A stretch of 12,566 nt of DNA from Chloromonas sp. AAM2 (GCA_004335635.1 QAXH01003787.1:1-12566), one strand, 5' to 3'. Shown: positions 5,801-12,500, counted from the first letter of the stretch. Translations and numbers: made by a program. Notes: generated by a model not told the origin, from the letters alone.

Positions 5801-8362
5801 TTTACATTACACCCAACTTGCTGGCTTGCAGATGGCACTGCCGAAACCATGAGAGGGAATTTGTGGTTGGTATGCCGACTGTACAGACGTTGTACACGAG
5901 TCCTTGGCATTGCAGGTCGAACGATATGGCCGTGAGTCCCTGGCAACAGTCATGGATTGTGTGTCTGAAGCCGTCAGACAAGCTTCCCCCAGCGAGGATC
6001 AGTGAGTGACTTGTGCAACCGGTGTCAAAGCCAGGGAAGTTCAAGGCTGCACCACGTCTCAAACAGCTGATCTGGGCACCTGCACTGAGGCGGTGCTGTC
6101 ATGCGGCGTGATATGTTCTGTAACCGTATGATAACTCCGCTCTGCACACCTGACGCAGGCCGCATGCACTTGAAGCTCAGCCCAGCTTGCACCGGGGCAG
6201 TCACAGAGGCCCACATGTAAGCTCCGCCCTACTGCCATGCGAGGTAAGCAGGCACTTGCAAGTACAGGCCCATGCTTCTTCAGGGATGACCTGCTGCTGT
6301 GAGCTGTGACTCAGGTTCCCTTGTTGCCTGACTGTATCAATTTATTCTATGGGCATACACTTGGCATATATATATACACTTGGCACCTCCCAAGATGCTG
6401 CAGCACCGTCATGTTCTTTCCAGTGGAACAGACGAAATCCTGTGGCAGGCGCATGCACGCTTGCCCGTGCAGAATTGCCCCGACAGCTATCCCGAGAGGT
6501 TCCTGGTCGAGTACAGGCTCAGACTCAGCATTGGCCTGGAATCCCATTTTGAGAATCGTTTCAGCGCGGGGGTCCTTTCTGCCAGATGCTACAAGGTATG
6601 AGGCTGTGGATACCCATGTGCTGTTCAAGTTGTTACTTGTGCACCTAAACAGCATGTCTACGACCAGGAACCGCTTGCCACTCTGACAGTGTCTGCCCTA
6701 CTCAAGACCAGGAAGTGACCGCTTTCCAAGACCAACCACTGAAGCTGCTTGCAGATGCTGTGGCATGTGCTCAGCAAGGCACGCGACGACGTGGACCAAG
6801 GATTGCCGCTGTGGCGACTGACCCAGGCTGAGCTGGGTGGGCACAATCGTGTGAGTGTGCGGCAGAAACGTTGATTGAGACCAAGCCTATAAACAGGTAG
6901 GCTATCGCTCATGTTCATTTGCTCTATCATTGCAGGGCTTACCAAGGTTTGGTACCGCAAGACCAACCAACTAGGCGCTCAGCAGCAGCCAGCATCACCG
7001 CCCTAAACAAAGCATGGGCATGATGCCACCAAAACCAAGCACTGCGTGGTGCATGTTCATCCCCGTAACCTCAGTGAGCTTGCAGCCTGAAGATGAGCTT
7101 ATGAAGGCTTGCAGTCTGCCGTGTTACTGTACCTTTGCAGTATGAGTTCCGAGTCTTTGAGTGGCTGGAAAGGCACAGCAAGCAATGCCAAGCCAGCCAG
7201 CATTGGTGGACCAGGCGCCCCGTAGACTGGCCGGTCTGGGCTAAGCAAAAGGCACCTGCTTTGTCAGCCAGGCCATTTCTGCAACTGAGCTGTGCAAAAG
7301 GCTCTGGCTCGGCAGGTCTGGCCGATTCTGCAACCCACAGCCAATCAAACTACGCGCCATGTTGATGTCTGATTGCTGCCGTCGGCTGCTAGACAGTTAC
7401 GCCACCCAAGGCATCCAAATGTACAATGACTTTTATTACTGCAAATCTTAGGCGTTGAAGAGCAATGGGAAACACATATCTTGGCTGTCGGCTTTTCTTC
7501 AGGTCACTGGCAGCATATGCCGTGCCCTGACTTGGGTCCTTGATAGTCACGTGACCTGTGGGCAGATTGCTGGTCTTGAGGCCGCCCTGGAGCTGTGGGT
7601 CAGCCTCACATCATCCCTACAGACACAGTGGCTGGAGCATGAGCACAAAGGCGACGTGATACTAAAGGAGGTAAGGCCAAGCCACGCCTGGGGTAACGGG
7701 TTTGCAGCGTGTGCTGGATATAGGGCGTGGCCTTCATGAACAAAACGGGAATAAAGCTTTGCTCGGGTCGCACTAGGTCAAGTCAGCCGAGAACGCCAAA
7801 TGAGCACTTACCAGGAAAATAAGGTTGACCAGCATCTTCGTCCTGCTCATGCCTTGCTCATGCCCTGCCCTCCTTAGGTGCATGCAAACGGGGGCGCTTG
7901 GTCCTATCTGTTGGACCGGCGCATCAAGGACCCCATCACATTCAACGCCGTACAGACATGCCGAGCGTCGGTGCACGTTCTGACTCAGCAGTTGGTCTTT
8001 GTGCAATCTATGCGCCATGGTGAGCGAGGAATGAGGGCTACCATTGTTACATGTTAAAGTCAGGGTGCAAAGCCAGGCTGGCGTTAGCATCCGCTATGGA
8101 GTTACCTCCTTGACCTCTCCTCACTTGACCCTGATCTCGGGTGTACAAGCCAAGATGACAAAAGCTGCACATGTCAAGCCATAATGAGGCCTGAGCCAAC
8201 CCGTGTGCTGTTGATGATGCAGGGGGGCTGTTGGATCAGAAGGAGTCCAGTGGCCTGGAGGACGCTTTGCAGCAGCGTCTACACCATTTGTGCAATCTGG
8301 GACTTATATGGAGGCGCAGGGGACTTTTGCATGCCGTCCTCTTCCAGCTGCGGTGGATTTGA
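1..8362 (+). CDS. Gene A: SOS1/NHE-type Na+/H+ antiporter, 5' part outside window, about 19 exons
   Basis: This would be an integral membrane protein exchanging Na+ for H+ (CPA1 superfamily), with a long cytosolic regulatory tail. The start lies upstream of the window. Exons seen: 1-41, 313-409, 638-831, 1612-1728, 2073-2229, 2546-2686, 3043-3190, 3378-3559, 5122-5372, 5712-5764, 5832-5869, 5916-6001, 6159-6216, 6404-6595, 6755-6850, 7141-about 7233, 7503-7670, 7878-8019 and 8223-8362. Reading phase agrees across every join except around the end of the 7141 exon. Diagnostic stretches are GGLRGSLSLVLAQ in the membrane part and, in the tail, VDWAKVES, RLRLSIGLESHFE and GLLDQKESSGLEDAL, which align by memory with plant SOS1 segments. 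One donor is AT instead of GT (1729), so the copy may be damaged. The related sperm-type NHE (SLC9C) shares this architecture and is the main alternative name. Confidence 0.85.
313..409 (+). CDS. Gene A exon 2 (loop plus membrane helix)
   Basis: The acceptor is TGCATGCAG and the donor GTATGC. One base completes the AAG codon, then 32 codons follow. The exon opens with WLFAWFQHHELPPVLEV, a loop, and runs into the helix GFTVGASYLTFYIAQ. This matches the SOS1 segment that ends AVSYVAFFTAQ. Gene B carries the same exon at 12142-12238 with five base changes, two of which alter charge in the loop (HHEL here, HRKL there). Confidence 0.87.
638..831 (+). CDS. Gene A exon 3 (membrane helices)
   Basis: It starts in phase 0 after ATTCAG and ends in phase 2 before GTGCGA. 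It encodes a segment with SVAVVAYGMYGSASLL, a polar linker SNKARQSGIFRHAWNVIN and the helix LIVNALIFFVVGAVIVNFAI. The family pattern is a small-residue helix, a charged W-containing linker, then NTLIF..SG in SOS1; here that motif reads NALIFFVVG. The first 104 bases recur in gene B at 12463-12566 with one change at the last codon. Confidence 0.88.
832..1611 (+). other. Long gene A intron with a 13-base minisatellite
   Basis: This 780-base stretch lies between exon 3 and exon 4. I found no segment with splice signals and a family match. It contains the five-copy 13-base repeat described at 1115-1178 and ends in a pyrimidine-rich tract before TTTTTCAG. The open frames inside it (for example 1280-1732) have no recognisable motif outside the true exon. 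Confidence 0.6.
1115..1178 (+). repeat. Five-copy 13-base minisatellite
   Basis: The motif CTGTCA starts at 1115, 1128, 1141, 1154 and 1166, so four units are 13 or 12 bases apart. The consensus is about CTGTCAYACRCAY. It lies wholly inside a gene A intron. Confidence 0.85.
1612..1728 (+). CDS. Gene A exon 4 (membrane helix; noncanonical AT donor)
   Basis: The acceptor TTTTTCAG has a good pyrimidine tract. One base completes an AGG codon left by exon 3, and 38 codons follow, ending in phase 2. A polar loop leads to PAIYAYVYVVRGVLIML, which matches the SOS1 stretch LLYVYIQLSRVVVVGVLYP in position and character. The exon has to end after TC at 1728 to join exon 5 in phase, but the next bases are ATAAGC, not GTAAGC. 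Read-through gives TCA TAA, so a stop follows at once. The exon itself is well supported; its 3' splice behaviour is uncertain. Confidence 0.78.
1729..2072 (+). other. Gene A intron with AT...AG ends
   Basis: The 344-base intron is inferred from reading phase on both sides. The first six bases, ATAAGC, look like a U2-type donor GTAAGC with G changed to A. The end is CCTGTCAG. The start does not resemble the U12-type ATATCC signal. No other gene content was seen. Confidence 0.55.
2073..2229 (+). CDS. Gene A exon 5 (GLRG membrane helix)
   Basis: It starts after CCTGTCAG with one base completing TCT, continues for 52 codons and ends in phase 0 at GTGAGT. It encodes FKLLELLDAGAKLSWREVV followed by FLTVGGLRGSLSLVLAQTIA. 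The GLRG block is a hallmark of CPA1 exchangers (SOS1 has SGLRGAVALALS), with the conserved Arg in the transport core helix. The match makes this one of the firmest exons. Confidence 0.92.
2230..2545 (+). other. Gene A intron with short imperfect duplications
   Basis: This 316-base intron holds an imperfect pair, GTGTGGGATGCTAAGATGA from 2341 and GCGTGGGATAATAAGATGA from 2384. It also holds a tandem copy of GACTCAGGGG at 2471-2480 and 2482-2491. No coding signal was seen. Confidence 0.7.
2546..2686 (+). CDS. Gene A exon 6 (last membrane helix of the transporter core)
   Basis: It is phase 0 at both ends (TCCGTAG acceptor, GTGAGT donor) and 47 codons long. RVKAQAALYASG leads into FVFLSLVLNGPVLEPLM and then a basic cytosolic start, SKERLFMRGY. 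SOS1 has the equivalent FTGGIVFLTLIVNG helix followed by PKKRILEYTKYEML. The switch from helix to charged tail marks the end of the membrane domain. Confidence 0.92.
2687..3042 (+). other. Gene A intron carrying the GGCA microsatellite
   Basis: This 356-base intron contains about 11 copies of GGCA at 2826-2871 and, near its 3' end, the complementary run CTGCCTGCCTG at 3023-3033. The two could pair in the pre-mRNA. No exon signal was seen. Confidence 0.75.
2826..2871 (+). repeat. (GGCA)n microsatellite, about 11 units
   Basis: This is an uninterrupted four-base repeat. It gives open frames on both strands (repeating Gly-Arg-Gln-Ala, or Cys-Leu-Pro-Ala on the other strand), which are artefacts of the repeat and not genes. 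Confidence 0.97.
3043..3190 (+). CDS. Gene A exon 7 (start of cytosolic tail)
   Basis: It starts in phase 0 after CCGCACAG and ends in phase 1 before GTAAGA. It encodes VQEMLHKYTEATLRDMQEEA, then DDPMLQGVDWAKVES and DFRQELDKQLP. SOS1 has YEMLNKALRAFQDL...ADWPTVES at the same place. It is an amphipathic, charged helix region with no membrane segment. Confidence 0.9.
3267..3395 (+). repeat. Imperfect 37-base duplication around an exon acceptor
   Basis: Bases 3267-3303 and 3359-3395 align without gaps with 7 mismatches. Both include TTGCAG followed by about 18 bases of exon-like sequence ending in GCCATACGAYG. The second copy contains the acceptor used in the gene model (exon starts 3378). The first offers a decoy acceptor at 3286. 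Confidence 0.8.
3378..3559 (+). CDS. Gene A exon 8 (tail linker)
   Basis: After CCAATTTGCAG, two bases complete GAG and 60 codons follow in one open frame, ending in phase 0 at GTAGGC. The opening GQPYDALLDILRLKRLRR looks helical. The rest is polar and Cys-rich and not recognised. A second plus frame is open from 3440 and reads TGEAELDSVRKPNSAVTAAE, which is more typical in composition; phase with the next exon favours the first frame. SOS1 is variable here, so homology does not decide. Confidence 0.55.
3590..3907 (-). CDS. Unidentified antisense exon, 3' end with stop
   Basis: On the minus strand, the acceptor GCCCTGCAG precedes an open frame of 105 codons that ends at a TAG (3592-3590). 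It reads HRDRHGCLRTVFSGG, then MGFPEVTFPMADGSAYSMG and GEWRHAKASLIEDW. Residue use looks like a soluble protein. I do not recognise the family. It lies inside a gene A intron in the opposite direction. The plus strand is also open over most of this segment (3621-4076), so the coding strand is not certain. Confidence 0.3.
   Translation of the reverse strand, partial: HRDRHGCLRTVFSGGACSVMFRVAMGFPEVTFPMADGSAYSMGLKTSGCEPLSNGKVMKHAVGVPPANTMGEWRHAKASLIEDWTVGSSVPELANTFFVAVMSSL
4082..4333 (-). CDS. Unidentified antisense exon, upstream partner
   Basis: On the minus strand, an AG acceptor at 4335-4334 is followed by 84 codons ending in phase 0 before GTATCT (4081-4076). This joins the 3907-3590 exon in phase 0 across a 174-base intron. 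It reads APEMMQAHTDMQASM, then FWYMQAWTEFKIPAWLWAAA and RGCRLIVDEVNFPKL. No family was recognised. Just past the donor another frame reads RGNTANVFLANLLEGELLGV and ends at a consensus GTAAGT (4011-4006), so the exon may instead be longer with a one-base shift. Confidence 0.3.
4436..4639 (+). repeat. Diverged direct repeats in the large intron
   Basis: AATCTACAGGTCCAT occurs exactly at 4436-4450 and 4588-4602. TTCCAATGCACTATTGAAAA at 4501-4520 is matched by TTCCAACGCAATCTTGAAAA at 4616-4635. ACTATTGAAAACAAACCTATA is repeated exactly at 4510-4530 and 4542-4562. Together they suggest a unit duplicated and then partly deleted. Confidence 0.75.
4726..4784 (+). repeat. Two adjacent perfect inverted repeats
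   Basis: TGCCATTGTG at 4726-4735 pairs with CACAATGGCA at 4755-4764 (19-base loop). TCAGATT at 4768-4774 pairs with AATCTGA at 4778-4784 (3-base loop). The motif TATGCCATTGTG also occurs upstream at 4469-4480. Confidence 0.8.
5122..5372 (+). CDS. Gene A exon 9 (low-complexity linker)
   Basis: It starts in phase 0 after GCTTTCAG, runs 83 codons and ends in phase 2 at GTGAGC. It begins VYPKLQRPMVMQVAQAGEFD and continues as a Gln/Pro/Thr/Ser-rich stretch (QPRQPGTQEPPTEVSGG). It has no family match and is read as a disordered linker in the tail at a point where SOS1 is also variable. Support is from clean splice sites and phase on both sides. Confidence 0.6.
5373..5711 (+). other. Gene A intron, no other content seen
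   Basis: The 339 bases between exons 9 and 10 begin GTGAGC and end TTGTCAG. A minus-strand open frame covers it (5081-5650), but this continues antisense to exon 9 and has no motif. Confidence 0.6.
5712..5764 (+). CDS. Gene A exon 10 (53-base microexon, tentative)
   Basis: One base completes AGG, then 17 codons SIGDIMSLPAYSSSMQS, ending in phase 1 before GTGAGC. The acceptor is ATTGTCAG. It is short, Ser-rich and without homology; the phase fits on both sides. Confidence 0.5.
5832..5869 (+). CDS. Gene A exon 11 (38-base microexon, tentative)
   Basis: It follows GGCTTGCAG, takes two bases to finish TAT, reads GTAETMRGNLWL and ends in phase 0 before GTATGC. The following intron would be only 46 bases. 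It is needed to bring exon 10 into phase with exon 12. Confidence 0.4.
5916..6001 (+). CDS. Gene A exon 12 (tail linker helix)
   Basis: It is phase 0 after GGCATTGCAG and ends in phase 2 before GTGAGT. It reads VERYGRESLATVMDCVSEAV followed by RQASPSED. It looks like an amphipathic helix then a Ser/Pro turn. No family domain was assigned. Confidence 0.62.
6159..6216 (+). CDS. Gene A exon 13 (short linker, tentative)
   Basis: After CTGACGCAG, one base completes CAG, then 19 codons PHALEAQPSLHRGSHRGPH, ending in phase 0 before GTAAGC. It is His/Pro/Ser-rich and likely disordered. Confidence 0.55.
6404..6595 (+). CDS. Gene A exon 14 (conserved tail helix)
   Basis: It is phase 0 at both ends (GATGCTGCAG acceptor, GTATGA donor) and 64 codons long. 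After HRHVLSSGTDEILWQAH it reaches EYRLRLSIGLESHFENRF and SAGVLSARCYK. This fits the SOS1 tail block IRMRFLNGVQATYWEMLDEG, which leads into the VDEALD helix. Confidence is good from the family pattern and the splice sites. Confidence 0.82.
6755..6850 (+). CDS. Gene A exon 15 (conserved tail helix)
   Basis: It is phase 0 at both ends after GCTTGCAG and before GTGAGT, 32 codons. It reads MLWHVLSKARDDVDQGLPLW then RLTQAELGGHNR. The SOS1 counterpart is ILMQSVDEALDQVSTTLCDW, so the Asp-rich helix and closing Trp agree. Confidence 0.85.
7141..7233 (+). CDS. Gene A exon 16 (tail; 3' end unresolved)
   Basis: The exon starts in phase 0 after ACCTTTGCAG and opens YEFRVFEWLERHSKQCQ, followed by a Trp-rich turn. 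To meet the next exon in phase 0 it must stop before GTAGAC (7222) or GTCTGG (7234), both weak donors. The better-looking GTCTGG at 7316 is phase 1 and would put exon 17 out of frame. A further small exon between 7316 and 7502 is possible. The frame stays open to 7365. Confidence 0.55.
7503..7670 (+). CDS. Gene A exon 17 (conserved tail)
   Basis: It is phase 0 at both ends (CTTTTCTTCAG acceptor, GTAAGG donor), 56 codons. It reads VTGSICRALTWVLDSHVTC then LEAALELWVSLTSSLQTQW. It sits where SOS1 has ACYISAAFLRAHTIARQQL. It is helical and cytosolic, without a membrane segment. Confidence 0.78.
7878..8019 (+). CDS. Gene A exon 18 (conserved tail)
   Basis: It starts in phase 0 after CTCCTTAG, runs 47 codons and ends in phase 1 before GTGAGC. 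RRIKDPITFNAVQTCRASVH then VLTQQLVFVQSMRH corresponds to the SOS1 stretch with VLRVVKTKQVTYSVLNHLLGYIE. The join to the next exon completes GGG and reads RHGGLLDQ. Confidence 0.85.
8223..8362 (+). CDS. Gene A last exon with stop
   Basis: After GATGATGCAG, two bases complete GGG and the frame reads GLLDQKESSGLEDALQQRLH, then HLCNLGLIWRRRGLLHAV and a stop at 8360-8362. The first half matches SOS1 GLLEEKEIAHLHDAVQTGL well; the last 22 or so residues do not. In plant SOS1 the protein continues into a cyclic-nucleotide-binding-like region, which is missing here. Either this is the true end or an unseen splice or frame change leads on. The next frame (PAAVDLNVVHEDLTLCAASK) stays open to about 8453. 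Confidence 0.75.
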
Positions 8363-8615
8363 ATGTTGTGCATGAAGACTTGACTTTGTGTGCTGCCAGC
8401 AAAAGTGAGGATGAGAGGCGCTGTGTGTCACTGTGCAGAAGAAATCGTGATTGACACACGATGCAACGAGGACAGGCCAGTAGTCACTGAGCTGGGTCAT
8501 CATTCACACGGGTGGCACCCATTGTTCAGGCCCGCGTTTAGGGTCATCTTTGCAACCACCGAACGACATCTAGATCTCCACAAAGCTATCGCTTATCGTA
8601 TCGCATCCGCTAGGG

Positions 8616-8630
8616 CCACGTCCCACGTGG
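8616..8630 (+). promoter_or_regulatory. G-box-containing palindrome
   Basis: CCACGT at 8616-8621 and ACGTGG at 8625-8630 form a perfect inverted repeat with a 3-base spacer. The right arm includes CACGTG. bZIP and bHLH proteins of plants and algae bind this motif. The function here is not shown. Confidence 0.3.
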
Positions 8631-8647
8631 TCACCATTGATCATGAA

Positions 8648-8652
8648 TGTAA
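8648..8652 (+). terminator. Candidate poly(A) signal TGTAA for gene A
   Basis: TGTAA is the usual polyadenylation signal in chlorophycean algae. This is the first one after the gene A stop, about 285 bases downstream. A five-base motif is common by chance, so support is weak. Confidence 0.25.
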
Positions 8653-8895
8653 GGGGAAGAGCAAAACGCTGGAGCAGCTGTTGTTTTCATGCATGCTGTT
8701 CTCTGCAGCCCTCAACAGTGATTGGTGTTTCTGGGTGCAGATGCAGATATTCTCGTTTGAACTGGCTCGAATTTTGGACCACTGTGAGCTTTTGCATACT
8801 GCGTCAAACTGCGTCTGTTCAAACATTACTGGCCGTTGGACTCACGGCCCTGGCAACGTTGAAAGCGTTCATTTGAAGCGTTGCAACCGGGCCTT

Positions 8896-8943
8896 AACGT
8901 TGGAGAGTCAACTCTTCTTCAGACCCTGACGTTGAGAGTCAAC
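8896..8943 (+). repeat. Short imperfect direct repeat
   Basis: AACGTTGGAGAGTCAAC at 8896-8912 recurs as GACGTTGAGAGTCAAC at 8928-8943, one base shorter and with one change. Confidence 0.7.
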
Positions 8944-9429
8944 ACAGCAACCATTGCTTCACCATGCCAACAACAGAACTTTTGCTACAACTCTGCACAC
9001 CTGCGCGAGTGTGCTTTGGTGTGCCTGCTACCGGAGATTGAAATTTTTGCAAGTGTCAAATTGCACTCTCGTGTGCCTTGGACTGGCACTGCAGCACATG
9101 TTGGTCTGGACTTGCCTGTCAGTCGGTCTGTTGGCGTACAAGAACTGGGGCCGAGGCTTGCTGTATGCGCGGGTCACCAATCACGCCACACTGCTCGTCC
9201 AGGGTCCTTTCCACCAACTTTCATGCAGAAGGCAGGATGATGTCATGCGGTTATTACTCAAAATTTGTGAGCGGCGCGCGCGCTAAACCGTCGGTGCAGG
9301 CCATCGACGCGCCCAAGTCACGACTGCGTTACGCTACTGCGGTCATCAGCCTTGATTTCCTGGCCTTACACAATAACCACTCCTCACCTGACACTGAGGT
9401 CTTCCAACGCGCGAGCAGGTTGACCGAAA

Positions 9430-9520
9430 ATGGCCGGTGACGCATTCTGCTCCCAGCAGCACGTCGACTTCGACCATCGCGTTGATGACCCGGAGAACTA
9501 TCATTGGTGTCTGGTGCCCG
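9430..9520 (+). CDS. Gene B first exon (tentative)
   Basis: It begins ATG in a strong context (AAAATGGC) and reads MAGDAFCSQQHVDFDHRVDD then PENYHWCLVP, ending in phase 1 before GTACGA. Cys and His residues are frequent, but no zinc domain is recognised. A later donor is possible since the frame stays open to 9639. It could also belong to a different gene. Confidence 0.3.
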
Positions 9521-12500
9521 GTACGATGCGATGTGTCAAATGTCTGCATGCGCCTGACCCGACAAGCCCCAAAGTTAAGTGCTGGGTGATATCTGCCCTG
9601 TGCCTTGCAGAAGGAGGTGTGGATGCAGGTGGGAGGTAGCAGACCAGGCGACTGATGAAGCAGCAACCGGTCAGCGCGAATGGGTTTGTCCATTCCGCCC
9701 ATTGGAACGGATTGCAGCACGTTCACCAATGCACTGCCTGATGTCTGTAGTGTTCTTGGCTGGCCTGGCTATTGTGGTCATGGCCTTGATCTCACCACGA
9801 TGGAATGCGCTGAGCAGCCTGATCACAGGTGAGAGAAGCGGAGGTGCACAGTGGCACACTGGTGAGTGGCAGCGAGCTGGTTACACGTCTTATTATGCAA
9901 GAAACAGTTCCTTGTGTCCCAGTGGCGAGGTGCCCCCCTTCCCCGATTGCACAACTCGGCAGTACTTTTGCAGTGAAGTTGCCTGTACGCGTTCTGAGAG
10001 CATGGAACAGAGAGTAAGGAACAGCGCACGAGGTCAGAGTGTTCGCTTCACAGTTGCGCACGACTGGTGCCTTCGCATGATCACGTCAAACAATTCACGT
10101 CAAGCGATCCATGTCGAGTGATCCTAACGTATCTTTGGCCCAGAGCGGCACGGTTGCACGACTTGACTTCGATACCGACAAACACGTCAATGTGCCACCC
10201 GTCAACTTCCCTCCTTGACATTGAAAACAGAGACCTGAGCGCTGAACTCAGAAATGGGAACTGCTGCGCTGGTGTTGCACCTGTTTGGTACTGCGCACAC
10301 CACAATGACAACAGCGTTTGTGTGTTCACCAAAATGGTTGCTTGGGTGCTCGCTCTTGAACCATAAATGCCTTCCATTGGTTCCACAGTCCTTGCCCTGT
10401 ATTCGTTCGCCTCCCTACACGTCTTCCTCTTTCTATGATGCAGTACGATCACGTTGACGTCTCACGACTCGCGTCAACCAAACGATCCAAATGCTTTCAC
10501 GAGCGCAGATCGTCCCAGATAATGCGTTGCACGTTCCCACACTCGATTCAACGATACCGATAGATACCCAGTTTCGCATTCCGCAAATCTCTCTTCTCTA
10601 CCCTTTCCAACTTTGCGACGCATGGGTTTGCTTATTCATATCAAATGGTTTATCTGATGGCGAGATGACTTCGTGGCTCACTCTTAGTCCCCCCAAGAAA
10701 AGGTGGAGAGTAGTGCATGTTGCACAAATTCATGTAGTACCGGGGGTGTTGTTCAAATTTTCCCTGATAGCGTGATGACCTCTGACTGGATATCACCATT
10801 AATTGTTCGAATTAAACCAATCATCAGTGTGCAAATGCATCTGCTTTTATTTCAACTCGCTTACGCAGGGGGTCTTGTTCAGATTCTGGTGCACCACTTC
10901 AACCTGGGTCATTTCAGCAATGCAGTCAATTTGTGGCTGAGCATGAAGCCCGCTGAGATGTTCACGTTCGTCTTCCTGCCCCCTTTCCTCTTGTTCGGCT
11001 CCGTGTATGCTGACATATATACGATGAGAAAGGTGAGCAACAACGGTAGAGTCTGCCATCAGTCAACAAGTCATTTGGGCGTTTTGCCACGGGAAGCAGT
11101 ATACATATACAGCATGGCTTGGGTACGCTGCAGCACTCCCGTGATGCAGATGCGAGGTCTTTGCTGTCACGTGTTGCAGATGGCATTCAACGTCGTGTCC
11201 ATGGCCTCCGTTGTGGTTGTGGCCACGTGTCTGCTGCTGGTCCCCTTCATGGAGTATGGCCTTGGACTAAGGGAAAGCGGCTGGCATGCCATCTACGTTG
11301 CGCTGTTCAGTGCTGCGATTTCTAGCACCGATGGAGTGGCTGTGACCGCCGCGTGTGAATCAGGCAAGTGTGGGCTTCTTCCGTTCAGGTGAGCTCTGCT
11401 GCAACATGTGGTTTGTACTGGTAATACGGGTGTGATGGGTGAGATGTGCGGGGTTGGCACGAAAGTTCTGCCTGCCTATTTCTGAAAGGTTTCACCTGCT
11501 CTTTGTTCGTCCATTCCACTTGCGCTTTCTATCTTACTGCAGCTGGAGTCCCGCACAGGCTGAACGTGCTGCTGGAGGGTGAAGCACTCTTCAATGACGC
11601 GTCCTCTGTTACACTTTTTGAGATTTTCAAGGAACTGGTGCTGCATGCCGAGCAAAAGGTGTGATATGCCTTGTCTTGAGCAGGTGTGCAGCGTCACATT
11701 GTTCGCAACACTCCATTGTGGTATACTTCGTGCGGCTTTCCCATGAATAACCTCTGATGCTGTGCGTTTGCCCAGCCCCTGGATCACGAAGTGGGAGTGA
11801 TTATCGGTACCATCATCAAGGCAGCAGTGGTGGGAGCTGCAGTGGGCATTGCCATGGGCATCCTCACCAAGTGGGTTGGAACTACGTGGAATGTACCGAA
11901 TCATGCTTCAGAGGTCCAAGGCTGGAAAGGGCAGGCAAAGTTTGAAGAAAACAAAGCATGGGTGTCCTGAAACTGTAGCAAAGCAGCCCCTGCATAAACG
12001 AAATGCAGCTCATACGCCCTACGTAGGCTTGGTCATGTGCCAGTTCTGCACCACCGCCGCGAGAAAGATTACTCATAGTCTGGTGACTTTGCACAAACCT
12101 GCACCCAAGCAGACACGCTAGATACAAACACGTGCATGCAGGTGGCTCTTTGCATGGTTCCAGCACCGCAAGCTGCCACCTGTTCTGGAAGTTGGATTTA
12201 CTGTTGGTGCTTCCTACCTCACCTTCTACATAGCACAGGTACGCACCGCTCATCAAGGGGCTCTGAGGTAGACCACATCAAAGTCATGCACGGTGAGATA
12301 AGCATTGTACGGCTATCTACTGCAACTGCATGTTCTGTGTCTAGCATTTCTGCGCTTCGCTGTCTGTACTGTCAAAGTAAGGAGTACACTGCTGGTGCAA
12401 TGCGTGTTACATAGCAACTGAGTCTTTGTTGACTCATAGTATTTGTTGACGTATGCATTCAGATCTGGTGTGAGGCGTCTGGGTCAGTGGCTGTTGTCGC

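Larger units (their letters stand above)
8363..9429 (+). other. Intergenic stretch between gene A and gene B
   Basis: About 1.07 kb with no recognised gene. A TGTAA at 8648-8652, the usual green-algal poly(A) signal, could close gene A. A frame of 179 codons (8390-8929) and one of 110 codons (8954-9286) are open but match no family I know. Also present are a G-box palindrome (8616-8630), short direct repeats (8896-8943) and an alternating GC run (9274-9283). No clear TATA box was seen upstream of 9430. Confidence 0.5.

Noticed and set aside
6937..6974. Extra gene A exon after TCATTGCAG
   Set aside because: In the required phase it reads GLPRFGTARPTN and then a stop, and no donor in phase 0 precedes the stop. 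Exon 15 joins the exon at 7141 directly in phase.
7316..7365. Continuation of exon 16 through GTCTGG to the stop at 7365
   Set aside because: It would end the protein before exons 17-19, which clearly match the family tail.
9346..9729. Minus-strand 127-codon frame
   Set aside because: It lies antisense to the proposed gene B 5' exons and has no recognisable domain or splice signals of its own.
10703..11392. Single uninterrupted 229-codon gene
   Set aside because: It includes the two firm gene B exons but also an intron with GTGAGC and GTTGCAG ends, and stops right after the GC donor. The family alignment requires the introns to be removed.
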